Assembly: GCF_016025525.2 (NCBI RefSeq)
Contig: NZ_JACSGR010000005.1
Location: forward strand, 189,891 to 253,890
Direction of reading: 5' to 3'
Origin: Eikenella glucosivorans
GTDB lineage: Bacteria; Pseudomonadota; Gammaproteobacteria; Burkholderiales; Neisseriaceae
Length of the DNA stretch: 64,000 bases
In this document: positions 32,122 through 39,168 of the stretch, one piece after another
Numbering within the stretch: position 1 is the stretch's first letter
Layout of the letters: the number at the start of each line of letters is the position of its first letter
The notes under the pieces: model-generated
The model's input: only the letters and a program-made list of their open reading frames with translations
Told to the model about the DNA's origin: nothing
The model's database searches: none
Translations under genes and position numbers: made by a program

Positions 32122-32541
32122 TCAAAACGGCTTATACACCACCAAATACAGCGCCGCCGCCATTACCAGCACCGGAATCTCGTTAAACACACGATACCAG
32201 CGGTGCGAATAGCGGTTGCGCCGCTCTTTGAAATCAAGCAGCAGGCGGTAGCAATAGAAATGATAGCCCAGCAGGATCACTGCCAGCGTGATTTTGGTGT
32301 GCACCCAGCCCTGCCCCCACCAGCCGGTGAAAAACGGAATCAGCAGCCCGAACAAGACCGCACCGATGCCCAGCGGCGTCATGAATTTGAACAGGCGCTG
32401 CGCCATGCCCAAAAGCTGGCGGTATTCCGTGCTGTTCGGCGGCACGGCAGCCAGGTTCACATAAATGCGCGGCAGATAAAAAAGACCGGCAAACCACGAA
32501 ATAATAAAGAAAATATGCAGCAGTTTGAATAACAGATACAT
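32122..32541 (-). CDS. hemJ: HemJ-type protoporphyrinogen IX oxidase (CopD-like)
   Basis: A 139-residue membrane protein with four helices. MYLLFKLLHIFFIISWFAGL then FYLPRIYVN carries the invariant His near residue 9 and Arg of HemJ. Later WWGQGWVHTKITLAVILLGYH and NEIPVLVMAAALYLVVYKPF follow. It oxidises protoporphyrinogen IX in haem synthesis in bacteria without HemG/HemY. The start is the ATG at 32541; an in-frame extension to 32595 would translate the DUS. The only ribosome-site candidate is the AGG inside that eikDUS (32544-32555), eight bases away. Confidence 0.88.
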   Translation of the reverse strand: MYLLFKLLHIFFIISWFAGLFYLPRIYVNLAAVPPNSTEYRQLLGMAQRLFKFMTPLGIGAVLFGLLIPFFTGWWGQGWVHTKITLAVILLGYHFYCYRLLLDFKERRNRYSHRWYRVFNEIPVLVMAAALYLVVYKPF

Positions 32542-32600
32542 AGAGGCTACCTGAAAAACTCCAGCGGAGTAACAATAATCAACCGGGCGGGGCAATCAGC

Positions 32601-33272
32601 CTACCGCACCGCCCCCTCGCGCATAAACGACAAATTATCCCGACCGTATGCCAGCGCGGTTTCGCCCACGCGCCACCACTGAAAAGCCATCAGCGACAAC
32701 ACTTCCGTGGCCATAAACTTCGCGCCGTTGCGCCCGCTGTAGCGGCTGCTGGGCGTGGGCTCGGTTTGATAGTCCAGCCCCACGTAATCGGCCACGGCGG
32801 CGGCGCGGGCGAGATGGTAGGGGTCGCTGATGATGATGATGTTTTCCAAACCGTTGTTGTATAGCAAAATTTTGGTATTTTCCAAATTCTGCTGCGTATC
32901 ACGCGAAGTGGTTTCCAGCAAAATATCCTTGCCCGGCACGCCGCGCGCGCGCGCGTAGCGCCGCCCCACTTCGGCTTCGGTCATATAGCCCGGCTTGGGT
33001 GTGCCGCCGGTGAAAATCAGCTTGCGCACCAATCCGTTGCGGTAGAGCGTGATGCCGTGGTTGATGCGCTCGCGGAACACGGGCGAAGGGTTCTTGCCCC
33101 ATGCCGCCGCGCCCAACACCACCGCCGCATCCGCCTGCTGCCCGGCCGTGCGCGTGCTGTAGCGGTACACCAGCCAAGTGCACCACGCAGCCTGCGCCAG
33201 CAGCAGAAACAGGCAGAGCTTGATGCCCCGCCAGATCTGGCGCAACAGGGAAGCGCGGAAAAAGGGCAGCAT
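32601..33272 (-). CDS. YdcF-like DUF218 membrane protein
   Basis: A 223-residue protein with one N-terminal membrane helix (LCLFLLLAQAAWCTWLV) and a periplasmic DUF218 domain. AAVVLGAAAWGKNPSPVFRER opens it, LIFTGGTPKPGYMTEAEVGRRYA follows, then IIIISDPYHLARAAAVADYVG. SanA/YdcF relatives affect envelope integrity and vancomycin sensitivity; the biochemical activity is unsettled. It lies 11 bases downstream of the ArsC-like gene and likely shares its transcript, with hemJ 59 bases further on. Confidence 0.85.
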   Translation of the reverse strand: MLPFFRASLLRQIWRGIKLCLFLLLAQAAWCTWLVYRYSTRTAGQQADAAVVLGAAAWGKNPSPVFRERINHGITLYRNGLVRKLIFTGGTPKPGYMTEAEVGRRYARARGVPGKDILLETTSRDTQQNLENTKILLYNNGLENIIIISDPYHLARAAAVADYVGLDYQTEPTPSSRYSGRNGAKFMATEVLSLMAFQWWRVGETALAYGRDNLSFMREGAVR

Positions 33273-33283
33273 GGCAGGCTCGC

Positions 33284-33646
33284 TTAGTCAAACAGTGCGA
33301 TGATGTTTTCCAAAGGACGGCCGATGGCGGCGCGCTGTCGGTACACCGCGATGGGGCGCTGCAACAATGCGGGATGCCGGTGCAGCGCGGCAATCAGCTC
33401 GCCTTGGCTCAGGCCGGTTTTATCCAGCCCCAGCTCGGCGTAGGCAGCGTCGGCAGTGCGCATGATGCGGCGCACGTCATCCGTGCCGAGCTGGTGCAGC
33501 AGCTTGCGCAAATCGGCCTCGGAAGGCGGGTTGGCGCGGTAATCCACGGTTTGCACGGCGATTCCGGGCTGCTGTTGCAGCCAGGCGAGCGCGGCGCGGG
33601 ATTTGGAACAGTGCGGGTTGTGGTACAGCAAAACGGTTTCGCTCAT
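33284..33646 (-). CDS. ArsC-family (glutaredoxin-dependent) reductase
   Basis: A 120-residue thioredoxin-fold protein of the ArsC/Spx group. LLYHNPHCSKSRAALAWL holds the single active Cys12 (CxxS), and the end has RRIMRTADAAYAELGL and the ArsC-typical RPIAVYRQRAAIGRPLE with its oxyanion-binding Arg. Annotated relatives reduce arsenate with glutathione and glutaredoxin. No ars regulator or pump is nearby, so a housekeeping YfgD/ArsC2-like role is as likely. Start at 33646; the in-frame extension to 33685 has no ribosome site. Confidence 0.82.
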   Translation of the reverse strand: MSETVLLYHNPHCSKSRAALAWLQQQPGIAVQTVDYRANPPSEADLRKLLHQLGTDDVRRIMRTADAAYAELGLDKTGLSQGELIAALHRHPALLQRPIAVYRQRAAIGRPLENIIALFD

Positions 33647-33720
33647 GGCAGGCTCGTTTGGAGATTGCAGGTTGCTATCGTACAATAAACGCCCTCGTTT
33701 TCACAATTTGGAAATCTGTT

Positions 33721-34212
33721 TTGAAAAAATATGTTGGATTGGCCGCCCTGCTTTTGGCCGCCCCGCTCTATGCGGCAGATTTGGTGAACCATGCGGACAA
33801 CCGCCCCGCTTCGCTCGATGCTGGAGCGCAGAAACGGATTCAGGTGGTGAACGTGTGGGCCACTTGGTGCGCGCCATGCCGGCGCGAGATGCCGGCGCTG
33901 TCGCAATGGTATGCCGCCGAAAAAAACCGCCGTCGCGGTGTGCGCGTGGACATGGCCGGTGTGGCGCTCGACAAGCCCGCCGATGTGAGCCGCTTCTTGC
34001 AGGGCACGCCGGTGCGCTACCCCGTGTGGCGCTACACCGGCGCCGACAGCACGGCCTGGATGCGCGGCCTCGGCAACCCCACCGGCGCCCTGCCCTTTAC
34101 CGTGGTTCGCGCGCCGAACTGCGGCAACTTCCGCAAAACGCTGCTGGGTGAAGTTTCCCCGCAACAGCTCACCCAGGCGGTGGAAGCCGCGGCGGCAAGG
34201 TGTAAGGCTTAA
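33721..34212 (+). CDS. TlpA-like periplasmic thioredoxin
   Basis: A 163-residue exported thiol-disulfide protein. The start is the TTG at 33721 (read as Met-Lys-Lys-Tyr), which gives a signal peptide KKYVGLAALLLAAPLYAA and has GGAAA eleven bases upstream. VVNVWATWCAPCRREMPALS carries the CxxC. The normal cis-Pro strand is TGALPFTVV. Cys at the C-terminus (RCKA, and NCGN) are extra. It may deliver reductant to cytochrome c maturation or another envelope target, drawing on DsbD encoded elsewhere in the window. Confidence 0.85.
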   Translation: MKKYVGLAALLLAAPLYAADLVNHADNRPASLDAGAQKRIQVVNVWATWCAPCRREMPALSQWYAAEKNRRRGVRVDMAGVALDKPADVSRFLQGTPVRYPVWRYTGADSTAWMRGLGNPTGALPFTVVRAPNCGNFRKTLLGEVSPQQLTQAVEAAAARCKA

Positions 34213-34235
34213 CGGTTCCCTGCCCACCCAATCAG

Positions 34236-34284
34236 AGGCTACCTGAAAACCGGCTAGAGATCGGCAACGGTTTTCAGGTAGCCC
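34236..34284 (+). terminator. eikDUS pair after the tlpA-like gene
   Basis: AGGCTACCTGAAAACCG and CGGTTTTCAGGTAGCCC, about a 16-bp stem, then TTTTG. A second inverted pair (34321-34332, 34345-34356) follows in the same gap. Confidence 0.7.
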
Positions 34285-34381
34285 TTTTGTTTGCATGCCA
34301 TTCTCAATGCCGCCCTAATTTTCAGGTAGCCTCACCCGCGCCAAAGGCTACCTGAAAAATCCAAGCGTACCAACATCACCA

Positions 34382-34421
34382 AAAAGTAATATTCCATTAA
34401 GCGAAAATAAACTTTACTTTT
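34382..34421. promoter_or_regulatory. Dyad upstream of the HTH-ribB gene
   Basis: AAAAGTAA (34382-34389) and TTACTTTT (34414-34421) are perfect complements 24 bases apart in an AT-rich stretch that otherwise looks like a promoter. It could be an operator for the HTH encoded just downstream. Inference only. Confidence 0.3.
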
Positions 34422-34472
34422 CCCGCAAAGCCCCGTAGCATTCCGCCAACCCAACCCGCCGCCATCTGCCCC

Positions 34473-35837
34473 ATGACCACCTCGCCCTCCCCCGCCGAAC
34501 TGCGCCGCCGCAACCTGCGCGAATGGATAAACCGCCTGCACCAAGGCCGGCAGGTTGATTTCGTGGCCGCCACCGGGATCAACCAAGGCGAACTTTCCGC
34601 CCTGTTAAAAAACAAAGCTTTCGGCGAGCGCAAAGCCCGCAAAATCGAGCAGGCCGCCGGTATGCCTGCCCTTTGGCTCGATGCCGACCACAGCGCCCCC
34701 GTTCCCAGCCCTTCCCATTCTCCCATCAATAGAAAGCCGCAAATCATGCCTGCCCCCATCGCCACCATCCCCGAAATCCTCGCCGAGCTCAAAGCCGGCA
34801 AAATGGTCATCATCACCGATGCCGAAGACCGCGAAAACGAAGGCGACCTGCTCATGGCCGCCCAATTCGTCACCCCCGAAGCCATCAACTTCATGATTAA
34901 ACACGCCCGCGGCCTCGTGTGTCTGCCCATGGCCGAAGAGCTGGTGGACAAACTCAAGCTCCCCCTCATGACCCAGCAAAACGGCGCCCAATACGGCACC
35001 AACTTCACCGTATCCATCGAAGCCGCCCATGGCATCTCCACCGGCATTTCCGCTGCCGACCGCGCCCTCACCATCCAAACTGCCGTCTCCCCCACCGCCC
35101 AGCCCGAAGACATCGTCCAGCCCGGCCACATCTTCCCCCTGCGCGCCCAGAAAGGCGGCGTGCTCGTGCGCGCCGGCCACACCGAAGCCGGCGTCGATCT
35201 TGCCCAAATGTGCGGCCTTATCCCCGCCGCCGTCATCTGCGAAATCATCAACGACGACGGCACCATGGCGCGCATGCCCGAGCTCACCGAATTCGCCCGG
35301 CAGCACGGCCTCAAAATCGGTACCATCACCGACCTTATCGAATACCGCAGCCGCACCGAAACCCTGCTCGAAGAAATGGGCAGCAGCCCCATCCGCACCC
35401 CCTGGGGCGACTTCCGCCAATACGTTTATGTAGACAAACTCTCCGGCGAAACCCACCTCGCCCTGGTCAAAGGCAGCCCCACCCCCGAAGCCGAAACCCT
35501 CGTTCGCGTGCACGAACCCTTCAGCGCCATGGATTTCCTGCAAACCAACCCCCGCCACTCCTGGCCGCTGCCCCGCGCGCTCGAACGCATCCAAGCCGCC
35601 GAACACGGTGTCGCCATCCTGCTGCACCGCACCGAAGACGGCGCCGCCCTGCTCGACCGCACCCTGCCCAAAGGCCCAAGCCAAAGCTGGAAATGGGACA
35701 GCAAAACCTACGGTATCGGTGCCCAAATCCTCGCCAGCCTCAACGTGAAAAAAATGCGCGTGCTCGGGCAACCCTCCTCCCTCACCGGCCTCACCGGCTT
35801 CGGGCTGGAAGTGACAGGGTTTGAAAGCGCGGAGTAA
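34473..35837 (+). CDS. ribB: RibB with an N-terminal helix-turn-helix domain and degenerate RibA-like tail
   Basis: Three parts in one 454-residue frame. Residues about 10-73 look like a phage-repressor-type HTH (NLREWINRLHQGRQVDFVAA, TGINQGELSALLKNKAFGER, KIEQAAGMPALWLD). Residues 92-300 are 3,4-dihydroxy-2-butanone 4-phosphate synthase (ITDAEDRENEGDLLMAAQFV, TGISAADRALTIQ, RAGHTEAGVDLA), the first step to the xylene ring of riboflavin. The last 150 resemble GTP cyclohydrolase II but lack its zinc cysteines (no GDxxxSxRCDC), as in other neisserial RibB. Internal ATG 34747 would give the ordinary RibB without HTH. The start at 34473 has no clear ribosome site. Confidence 0.85.
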   Translation: MTTSPSPAELRRRNLREWINRLHQGRQVDFVAATGINQGELSALLKNKAFGERKARKIEQAAGMPALWLDADHSAPVPSPSHSPINRKPQIMPAPIATIPEILAELKAGKMVIITDAEDRENEGDLLMAAQFVTPEAINFMIKHARGLVCLPMAEELVDKLKLPLMTQQNGAQYGTNFTVSIEAAHGISTGISAADRALTIQTAVSPTAQPEDIVQPGHIFPLRAQKGGVLVRAGHTEAGVDLAQMCGLIPAAVICEIINDDGTMARMPELTEFARQHGLKIGTITDLIEYRSRTETLLEEMGSSPIRTPWGDFRQYVYVDKLSGETHLALVKGSPTPEAETLVRVHEPFSAMDFLQTNPRHSWPLPRALERIQAAEHGVAILLHRTEDGAALLDRTLPKGPSQSWKWDSKTYGIGAQILASLNVKKMRVLGQPSSLTGLTGFGLEVTGFESAE

Positions 35838-35856
35838 GGCTTTGTCGATACAGAAA

Positions 35857-35884
35857 AGGCTACCTGAAAATTTTCAGGTAGCCT
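35857..35884. terminator. tight eikDUS hairpin between ribB and ybhB
   Basis: AGGCTACCTGAAAATTTTCAGGTAGCCT is a perfect 28-base palindrome, between convergent genes. Written here as two 14-base halves: AGGCTACCTGAAAA and TTTTCAGGTAGCCT. Confidence 0.8.
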
Positions 35885-35914
35885 CTTCCTTTACCAGCCA
35901 ATCAGCCCGGCAAA

Positions 35915-36412
35915 CTACACATCATAAGTGCCCACCAGATAGGCTTCGGCCAAAATATGCCCGCGCATGGCGAAGTGCAGGTCGTTGTAGCGGAAGCCCT
36001 GCGGCAGGTTGAGCTTGGTGTCGAGCGCATACACGAATAATTCGTAGCGGTGGCGGCAGTTGGGCGGCGCCATACCGCCGTAAGCCGAGGCTTCTTCCGG
36101 CTCGAATTTGCCCAACACGCTGGCCCAGCTGTTGGCGCCCTGCACATAATCTTTGGCGCTTTGGCTGTCGTTTTCCGGCACGGAAGTGCGGGTGAGGTCG
36201 GCAATCAGCCAGTGCACCCACACAAAGCCGCTGGCGGTAACCGCGTCTTTGTCTTCCAACACCACGGCGAAAGACTGCGTGCCGGGCGGCGCATCGCTGA
36301 TTTCAAACGGGATGGAATAGGTGGGCATGCCGTTCAGGCTGAACTGGCTGCCGCGTTTGCCGAAGCGGTCGGCAAAGGCGCCGTTTTGGATGGCGGAACT
36401 GCTGACTTTCAT
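35915..36412 (-). CDS. YbhB/YbcL family PEBP-like protein
   Basis: A 165-residue phosphatidylethanolamine-binding (Raf kinase inhibitor-like) protein. SAIQNGAFADRFGKRGSQFS begins, SFAVVLEDKDAVTASGFVWVHW carries the ligand-pocket Asp and HW, and YGGMAPPNCRHRYELFVYAL the conserved GPxPP-like/CxxHRY stretch. The role in bacteria is unknown; some bind small anionic ligands. Ribosome site AAGGAGGAT is strong. Confidence 0.88.
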   Translation of the reverse strand: MKVSSSAIQNGAFADRFGKRGSQFSLNGMPTYSIPFEISDAPPGTQSFAVVLEDKDAVTASGFVWVHWLIADLTRTSVPENDSQSAKDYVQGANSWASVLGKFEPEEASAYGGMAPPNCRHRYELFVYALDTKLNLPQGFRYNDLHFAMRGHILAEAYLVGTYDV

Positions 36413-36510
36413 TGGAAATCCTCCTTAGGTTGGGGTGAACCGAAGTGAAGGCGATTATAGCCAATCCGCGCAAGCGTGCGGCAGGATTGTATTCATTGCC
36501 TTGGATATTT

Positions 36511-36599
36511 TTCAGGTAGCCTCTAATGCATAACAGGCTACCTGAAAAGTAACACAAACTTTTTCAGGTAGCCTCAAACGCATTTGAAGGCTACCTGAA
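36511..36599. repeat. Four alternating eikDUS
   Basis: TTCAGGTAGCCT at 36511 and 36563, AGGCTACCTGAA at 36535 and 36588, in under 90 bases: two successive hairpins, or one larger alternative fold, between ispD (ending at 36655) and ybhB. Confidence 0.85.
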
Positions 36600-36654
36600 A
36601 ATCTTCGGATCGGCGCAGGGGACTGGTTTTTAAGCTTTTCTGAAGCCTGCGCTT

Positions 36655-37377
36655 TCAGCCGGCCTCATCCTGCAACAACAGCCGCGCAATCCGTTCGTCG
36701 GCCGGCCAAGTGAGCTTCAGGTTGCGGCTGTCGCCCTGCACCAGCAGGGGCTGCAAACCGAGCCGCTCGACGGCAGAGGCTTCGTCGGTGATTCCGGCGG
36801 GGTCGGCAGCGGCCAGCGCGCGTTGCAGCAGGCCGGCGGCGAAAAGCTGCGGCGTTTGCGCCTGCCACAGGCCGCTGCGGCTCACGGTTTCGGCAATGCA
36901 GCCGCTGCCGTTGTCGCGTTTGAGCGTGTCGGCGGCGGGCAGCGCGAGGATGCCGCCCACGGGGTGTGCGCCCGCTTCGGCCAGCAGCCGCTGCAAGGCT
37001 TCGGCCGGCAGGCAGCAGCGCGCGGCATCGTGCACTAGAATCTTGTCGCCCTCCCGCGCCAACCCCTGCGCCAGCAGCGCGTTCAGGCCGTTGGCCACGC
37101 TTTGCGCACGGCTTGCTCCGCCGCAGCGCAACACAATCAACCGCGCCACCAGGTTTTCAGGTAGCCTGACGTGCCGTTCAAACCATTCGTCGCTCGGCGC
37201 CAACACCACGGCTACCTGAAAAATCTGCGGCTCGGCCAGCAGGCGCCGCAGGCTGTGCTCAAGCACGGTGCGGCCGGCAATCGGCACATACTGCTTGGGC
37301 AGCGCGGCGCCGAAACGGCTGCCCACGCCCGCCGCCGGTACCAGGCCGAAATAGCGGCTCACGGTGCTTTCCGCCAT
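36655..37377 (-). CDS. ispD: IspD, 2-C-methyl-D-erythritol 4-phosphate cytidylyltransferase
   Basis: Third enzyme of the MEP isoprenoid pathway, 240 residues. GLVPAAGVGSRFGAALPKQY (CTP loop), CGGASRAQSVANGLNAL, ILVHDAARCCLP and TDEASAVERLGLQ are diagnostic. Two DUS-like words lie inside the gene (37156-37167 and 37209-37220), encoding RLPEN and FQVA, so the enzyme has adapted loop residues to them. Its start overlaps the dnaQ end by 19 bases. UppS, another isoprenoid enzyme, is also in this window but unlinked. Confidence 0.92.
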   Translation of the reverse strand: MAESTVSRYFGLVPAAGVGSRFGAALPKQYVPIAGRTVLEHSLRRLLAEPQIFQVAVVLAPSDEWFERHVRLPENLVARLIVLRCGGASRAQSVANGLNALLAQGLAREGDKILVHDAARCCLPAEALQRLLAEAGAHPVGGILALPAADTLKRDNGSGCIAETVSRSGLWQAQTPQLFAAGLLQRALAAADPAGITDEASAVERLGLQPLLVQGDSRNLKLTWPADERIARLLLQDEAG

Positions 37378-38078
37378 ACGCTGCCGCCTTCGGCTTTTTT
37401 ATCCAGCTCGTCCAGATAGGCTTCGTGGGCGGCGGTTTCTGCGGTATCGGCGGCGATGATTTTCAGGTATGCCGGGCGTTCGGCGGGGGCCGCGGCCGCG
37501 GCAGGCGCGCCATCGGCGCTTTCTTCTTCGGCAAACTGGTCGGCCAGGCTGAACTGCGAGCGGGTCATACCCAAATACACCTCGCTCAACAGCTCGCAGT
37601 CGATCAGCGCGCCGTGGAACACGCGTTTGCTGCGGTCCACTTCCAAGCGGGCACAGAGCGCATCCAGCGAATTTTTCTGGCCGGGATACATGGCACGCGC
37701 CATCGCCAGCGTATCCACCACGCCGGCGGTCAGTTCTTCCACCTTCGGCAGCCCGGCACGGCGGAATTCGGCGTTTAAAAAGCCCACGTCGAAGGGCGCA
37801 TTGTGGATTACCAGCTCGGCGCCGCTGATGAAGTCGGCAATCTGTTGCCCCACCTCAGCAAACTTGGGTTTGCCTTCAAGCTGTTCCAACGTGATGCCGT
37901 GCACCTTGGCGGCTTCTTCGGGAATATCGCGCTCGGGGTGGACATAGAGGTGCAGATAGTTGCCGGTAAGGCGTCGATCGATCATTTCCAAGCCGGCGAA
38001 TTCGATCAGGCGGTCGTCTCGATCATGGTAAAAACCTGTGGTTTCAGTATCAAGGATGATTTGGCGCAAATGTTTCAT
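37359..38078 (-). CDS. dnaQ: DnaQ, DNA polymerase III epsilon (3'-5' proofreading)
   Basis: A 239-residue DEDDh exonuclease. ILDTETTGFYHDRDDRLIEFAG (Exo I, Asp-Glu), VIHNAPFDVGFLNAEFRR (Exo II, Asp) and VFHGALIDCELLSEVYLGM (Exo III, His-Asp) are intact. The C-terminal linker after about residue 180 (Ala/Pro-rich) leads to the part that binds the alpha subunit. It is the upstream partner of ispD, whose start codon is inside its last 19 bases. Confidence 0.93.
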   Translation of the reverse strand: MKHLRQIILDTETTGFYHDRDDRLIEFAGLEMIDRRLTGNYLHLYVHPERDIPEEAAKVHGITLEQLEGKPKFAEVGQQIADFISGAELVIHNAPFDVGFLNAEFRRAGLPKVEELTAGVVDTLAMARAMYPGQKNSLDALCARLEVDRSKRVFHGALIDCELLSEVYLGMTRSQFSLADQFAEEESADGAPAAAAAPAERPAYLKIIAADTAETAAHEAYLDELDKKAEGGSVWRKAP

Positions 38079-38222
38079 GGCGGGTTCGGATTTATAATGT
38101 TGGCAACGGGCGGCATATTACCGCAAAAGCCCAATCGTCTGCCAACCGGATATTGGCTTGGTTTTCAGGCAGCCCGATCAAAATAATATTTACAAATATA
38201 ACAAATAATTACATACTTATAC

Positions 38223-38246
38223 TATAATACAAATAATTATCATTTG
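38223..38246 (+). promoter_or_regulatory. Promoter with overlapping Fur-like palindrome
   Basis: TATAAT at 38223-38228 is immediately followed by CAAATAATTATCATTTG (38230-38246), with perfect CAAAT/ATTTG arms and GATAAT on the minus strand. A Fur dimer here would cover the start site. The -35 is not clear. Confidence 0.5.
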
Positions 38247-38418
38247 CTAAATAACGCGGTTTTCGGTATGATTCGTCCACGTTCAACACAGCAAGGCCAC
38301 ATGCCTTGGGAAATGGTTGGATATCCAGTTTTCAGGGTTCTGCCAAATGGCGGGATTCTCCAGTTTTGGTAGTGGTTTGTGTTCCTTTTGCGCCCCGGTT
38401 TTCGGGGCGATTTTTTTT
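38235..38418 (+). ncRNA. Candidate Fur-controlled small RNA
   Basis: A self-contained transcription unit of about 180 bases: promoter with Fur-like site, no ribosome site, small stem-loops (AAGGC-CACAT-GCCTT at 38290s; TGGATATCCA; GCCA/TGGC), and a strong terminator. It resembles in architecture the Fur-repressed sRNAs of Neisseria (NrrF class), but I cannot verify homology. A 34-codon frame (38268-38372, starting MIRPRSTQQGHMPWEMVGYP) exists within it, so a small protein is the alternative. Confidence 0.45.
38391..38418 (+). terminator. Intrinsic terminator of the small transcript
   Basis: CGCCCCG-GTTTT-CGGGGCG followed by A and eight T. It is not made of DUS and has no plus-strand protein gene upstream except the short frame, which argues for a dedicated transcript. 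Confidence 0.9.
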
Positions 38419-38444
38419 GCGCGACTGCCGTGCCGAGACTTGGG

Positions 38445-38915
38445 TTATTCGCGGTGGTAGGGATGGTTGTGCAGGATGGAAACGGCGCGGTAGAGCTGCT
38501 CGGTGAGCAACACGCGCACCATGCCGTGCGGCAGGGTGAGGCTGGAGAGGCGCAGCAGCAGGTGGGCTTGCTGTTTGATGCGTTCGGTGAGGCCGTCTGC
38601 GCCGCCGATGACCATGCAGATGTGCCGGCCTTCCTGCTGCCATTTTTTCAGGTAGCCTGCCAGCTCTTGCGAGGTGGGGGCGAGGCCGCGCTCGTCGAGC
38701 GCCACCAAAAGGGCGTCGGCGGGGATGGCTTCGAGCAGGCGTTTTTCTTCGGCAGCCATGCCTTGTGCGGCGTTGATGCCGGCGCCGCGTTTTTCGGGCT
38801 TGATTTCTTTGAGGGTGTATTTGATGTCGCGGCCGAAGCGTTTGGCATATTCTTTCACGGCTTCGTCTACCCAGCCGGGCATTTTGTTGCCCACGGCCAA
38901 TACGGTGATGTTCAT
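38445..38915 (-). CDS. rlmH: RlmH, 23S rRNA pseudouridine-1915 N3-methyltransferase
   Basis: A 156-residue SPOUT-family methyltransferase acting on helix 69 of 23S rRNA. MNITVLAVGNKMPGWVDEAVKEY is the standard start, LVALDERGLAPTSQELAGYL and MVIGGADGL form the cofactor knot, and LPHGMVRVLLTEQLYRA plus NHPYHRE the invariant C-terminus. An exact eikDUS (38647-38658) is inside the gene encoding GYLKK. It is convergent with the candidate small RNA. Confidence 0.95.
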   Translation of the reverse strand: MNITVLAVGNKMPGWVDEAVKEYAKRFGRDIKYTLKEIKPEKRGAGINAAQGMAAEEKRLLEAIPADALLVALDERGLAPTSQELAGYLKKWQQEGRHICMVIGGADGLTERIKQQAHLLLRLSSLTLPHGMVRVLLTEQLYRAVSILHNHPYHRE

Positions 38916-39168
38916 GTGTTTCCTGCCGCCATCCGGCGGTTTTGAGTTTTGGATAACATTATTTTACAATGTGCACGGCGGCGGGTTAAGCCTGCTGGTC
39001 TGACTCGATCGCATTGTTTTGAAGCATAAGAATAAATCTATCCGAACCATTTGAAGGCTACCTGAAAATCTGTTTGAAGCGGCTTGCCGTGTTGTTGGCT
39101 TCGCAGTAACTCGGCCTTGCTTTGCCAGACTTAGCTTTCAGGTAGCCTCTTCCGGCCCGAACACCATC

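Noticed and set aside
33284..33646. Arsenic-resistance locus
   Set aside because: Only an ArsC-like gene is present, without arsR, arsB or acr3, so arsenate as substrate is unproven.
34200..34472. FMN riboswitch before ribB
   Set aside because: No conserved RFN-type core is visible; the gap is filled by two eikDUS pairs and an AT-rich promoter-like stretch.
38268..38372. 34-codon frame as a HemP-like haem-uptake peptide
   Set aside because: It lacks the HemP sequence pattern and a ribosome site; kept only as an alternative to the small RNA.
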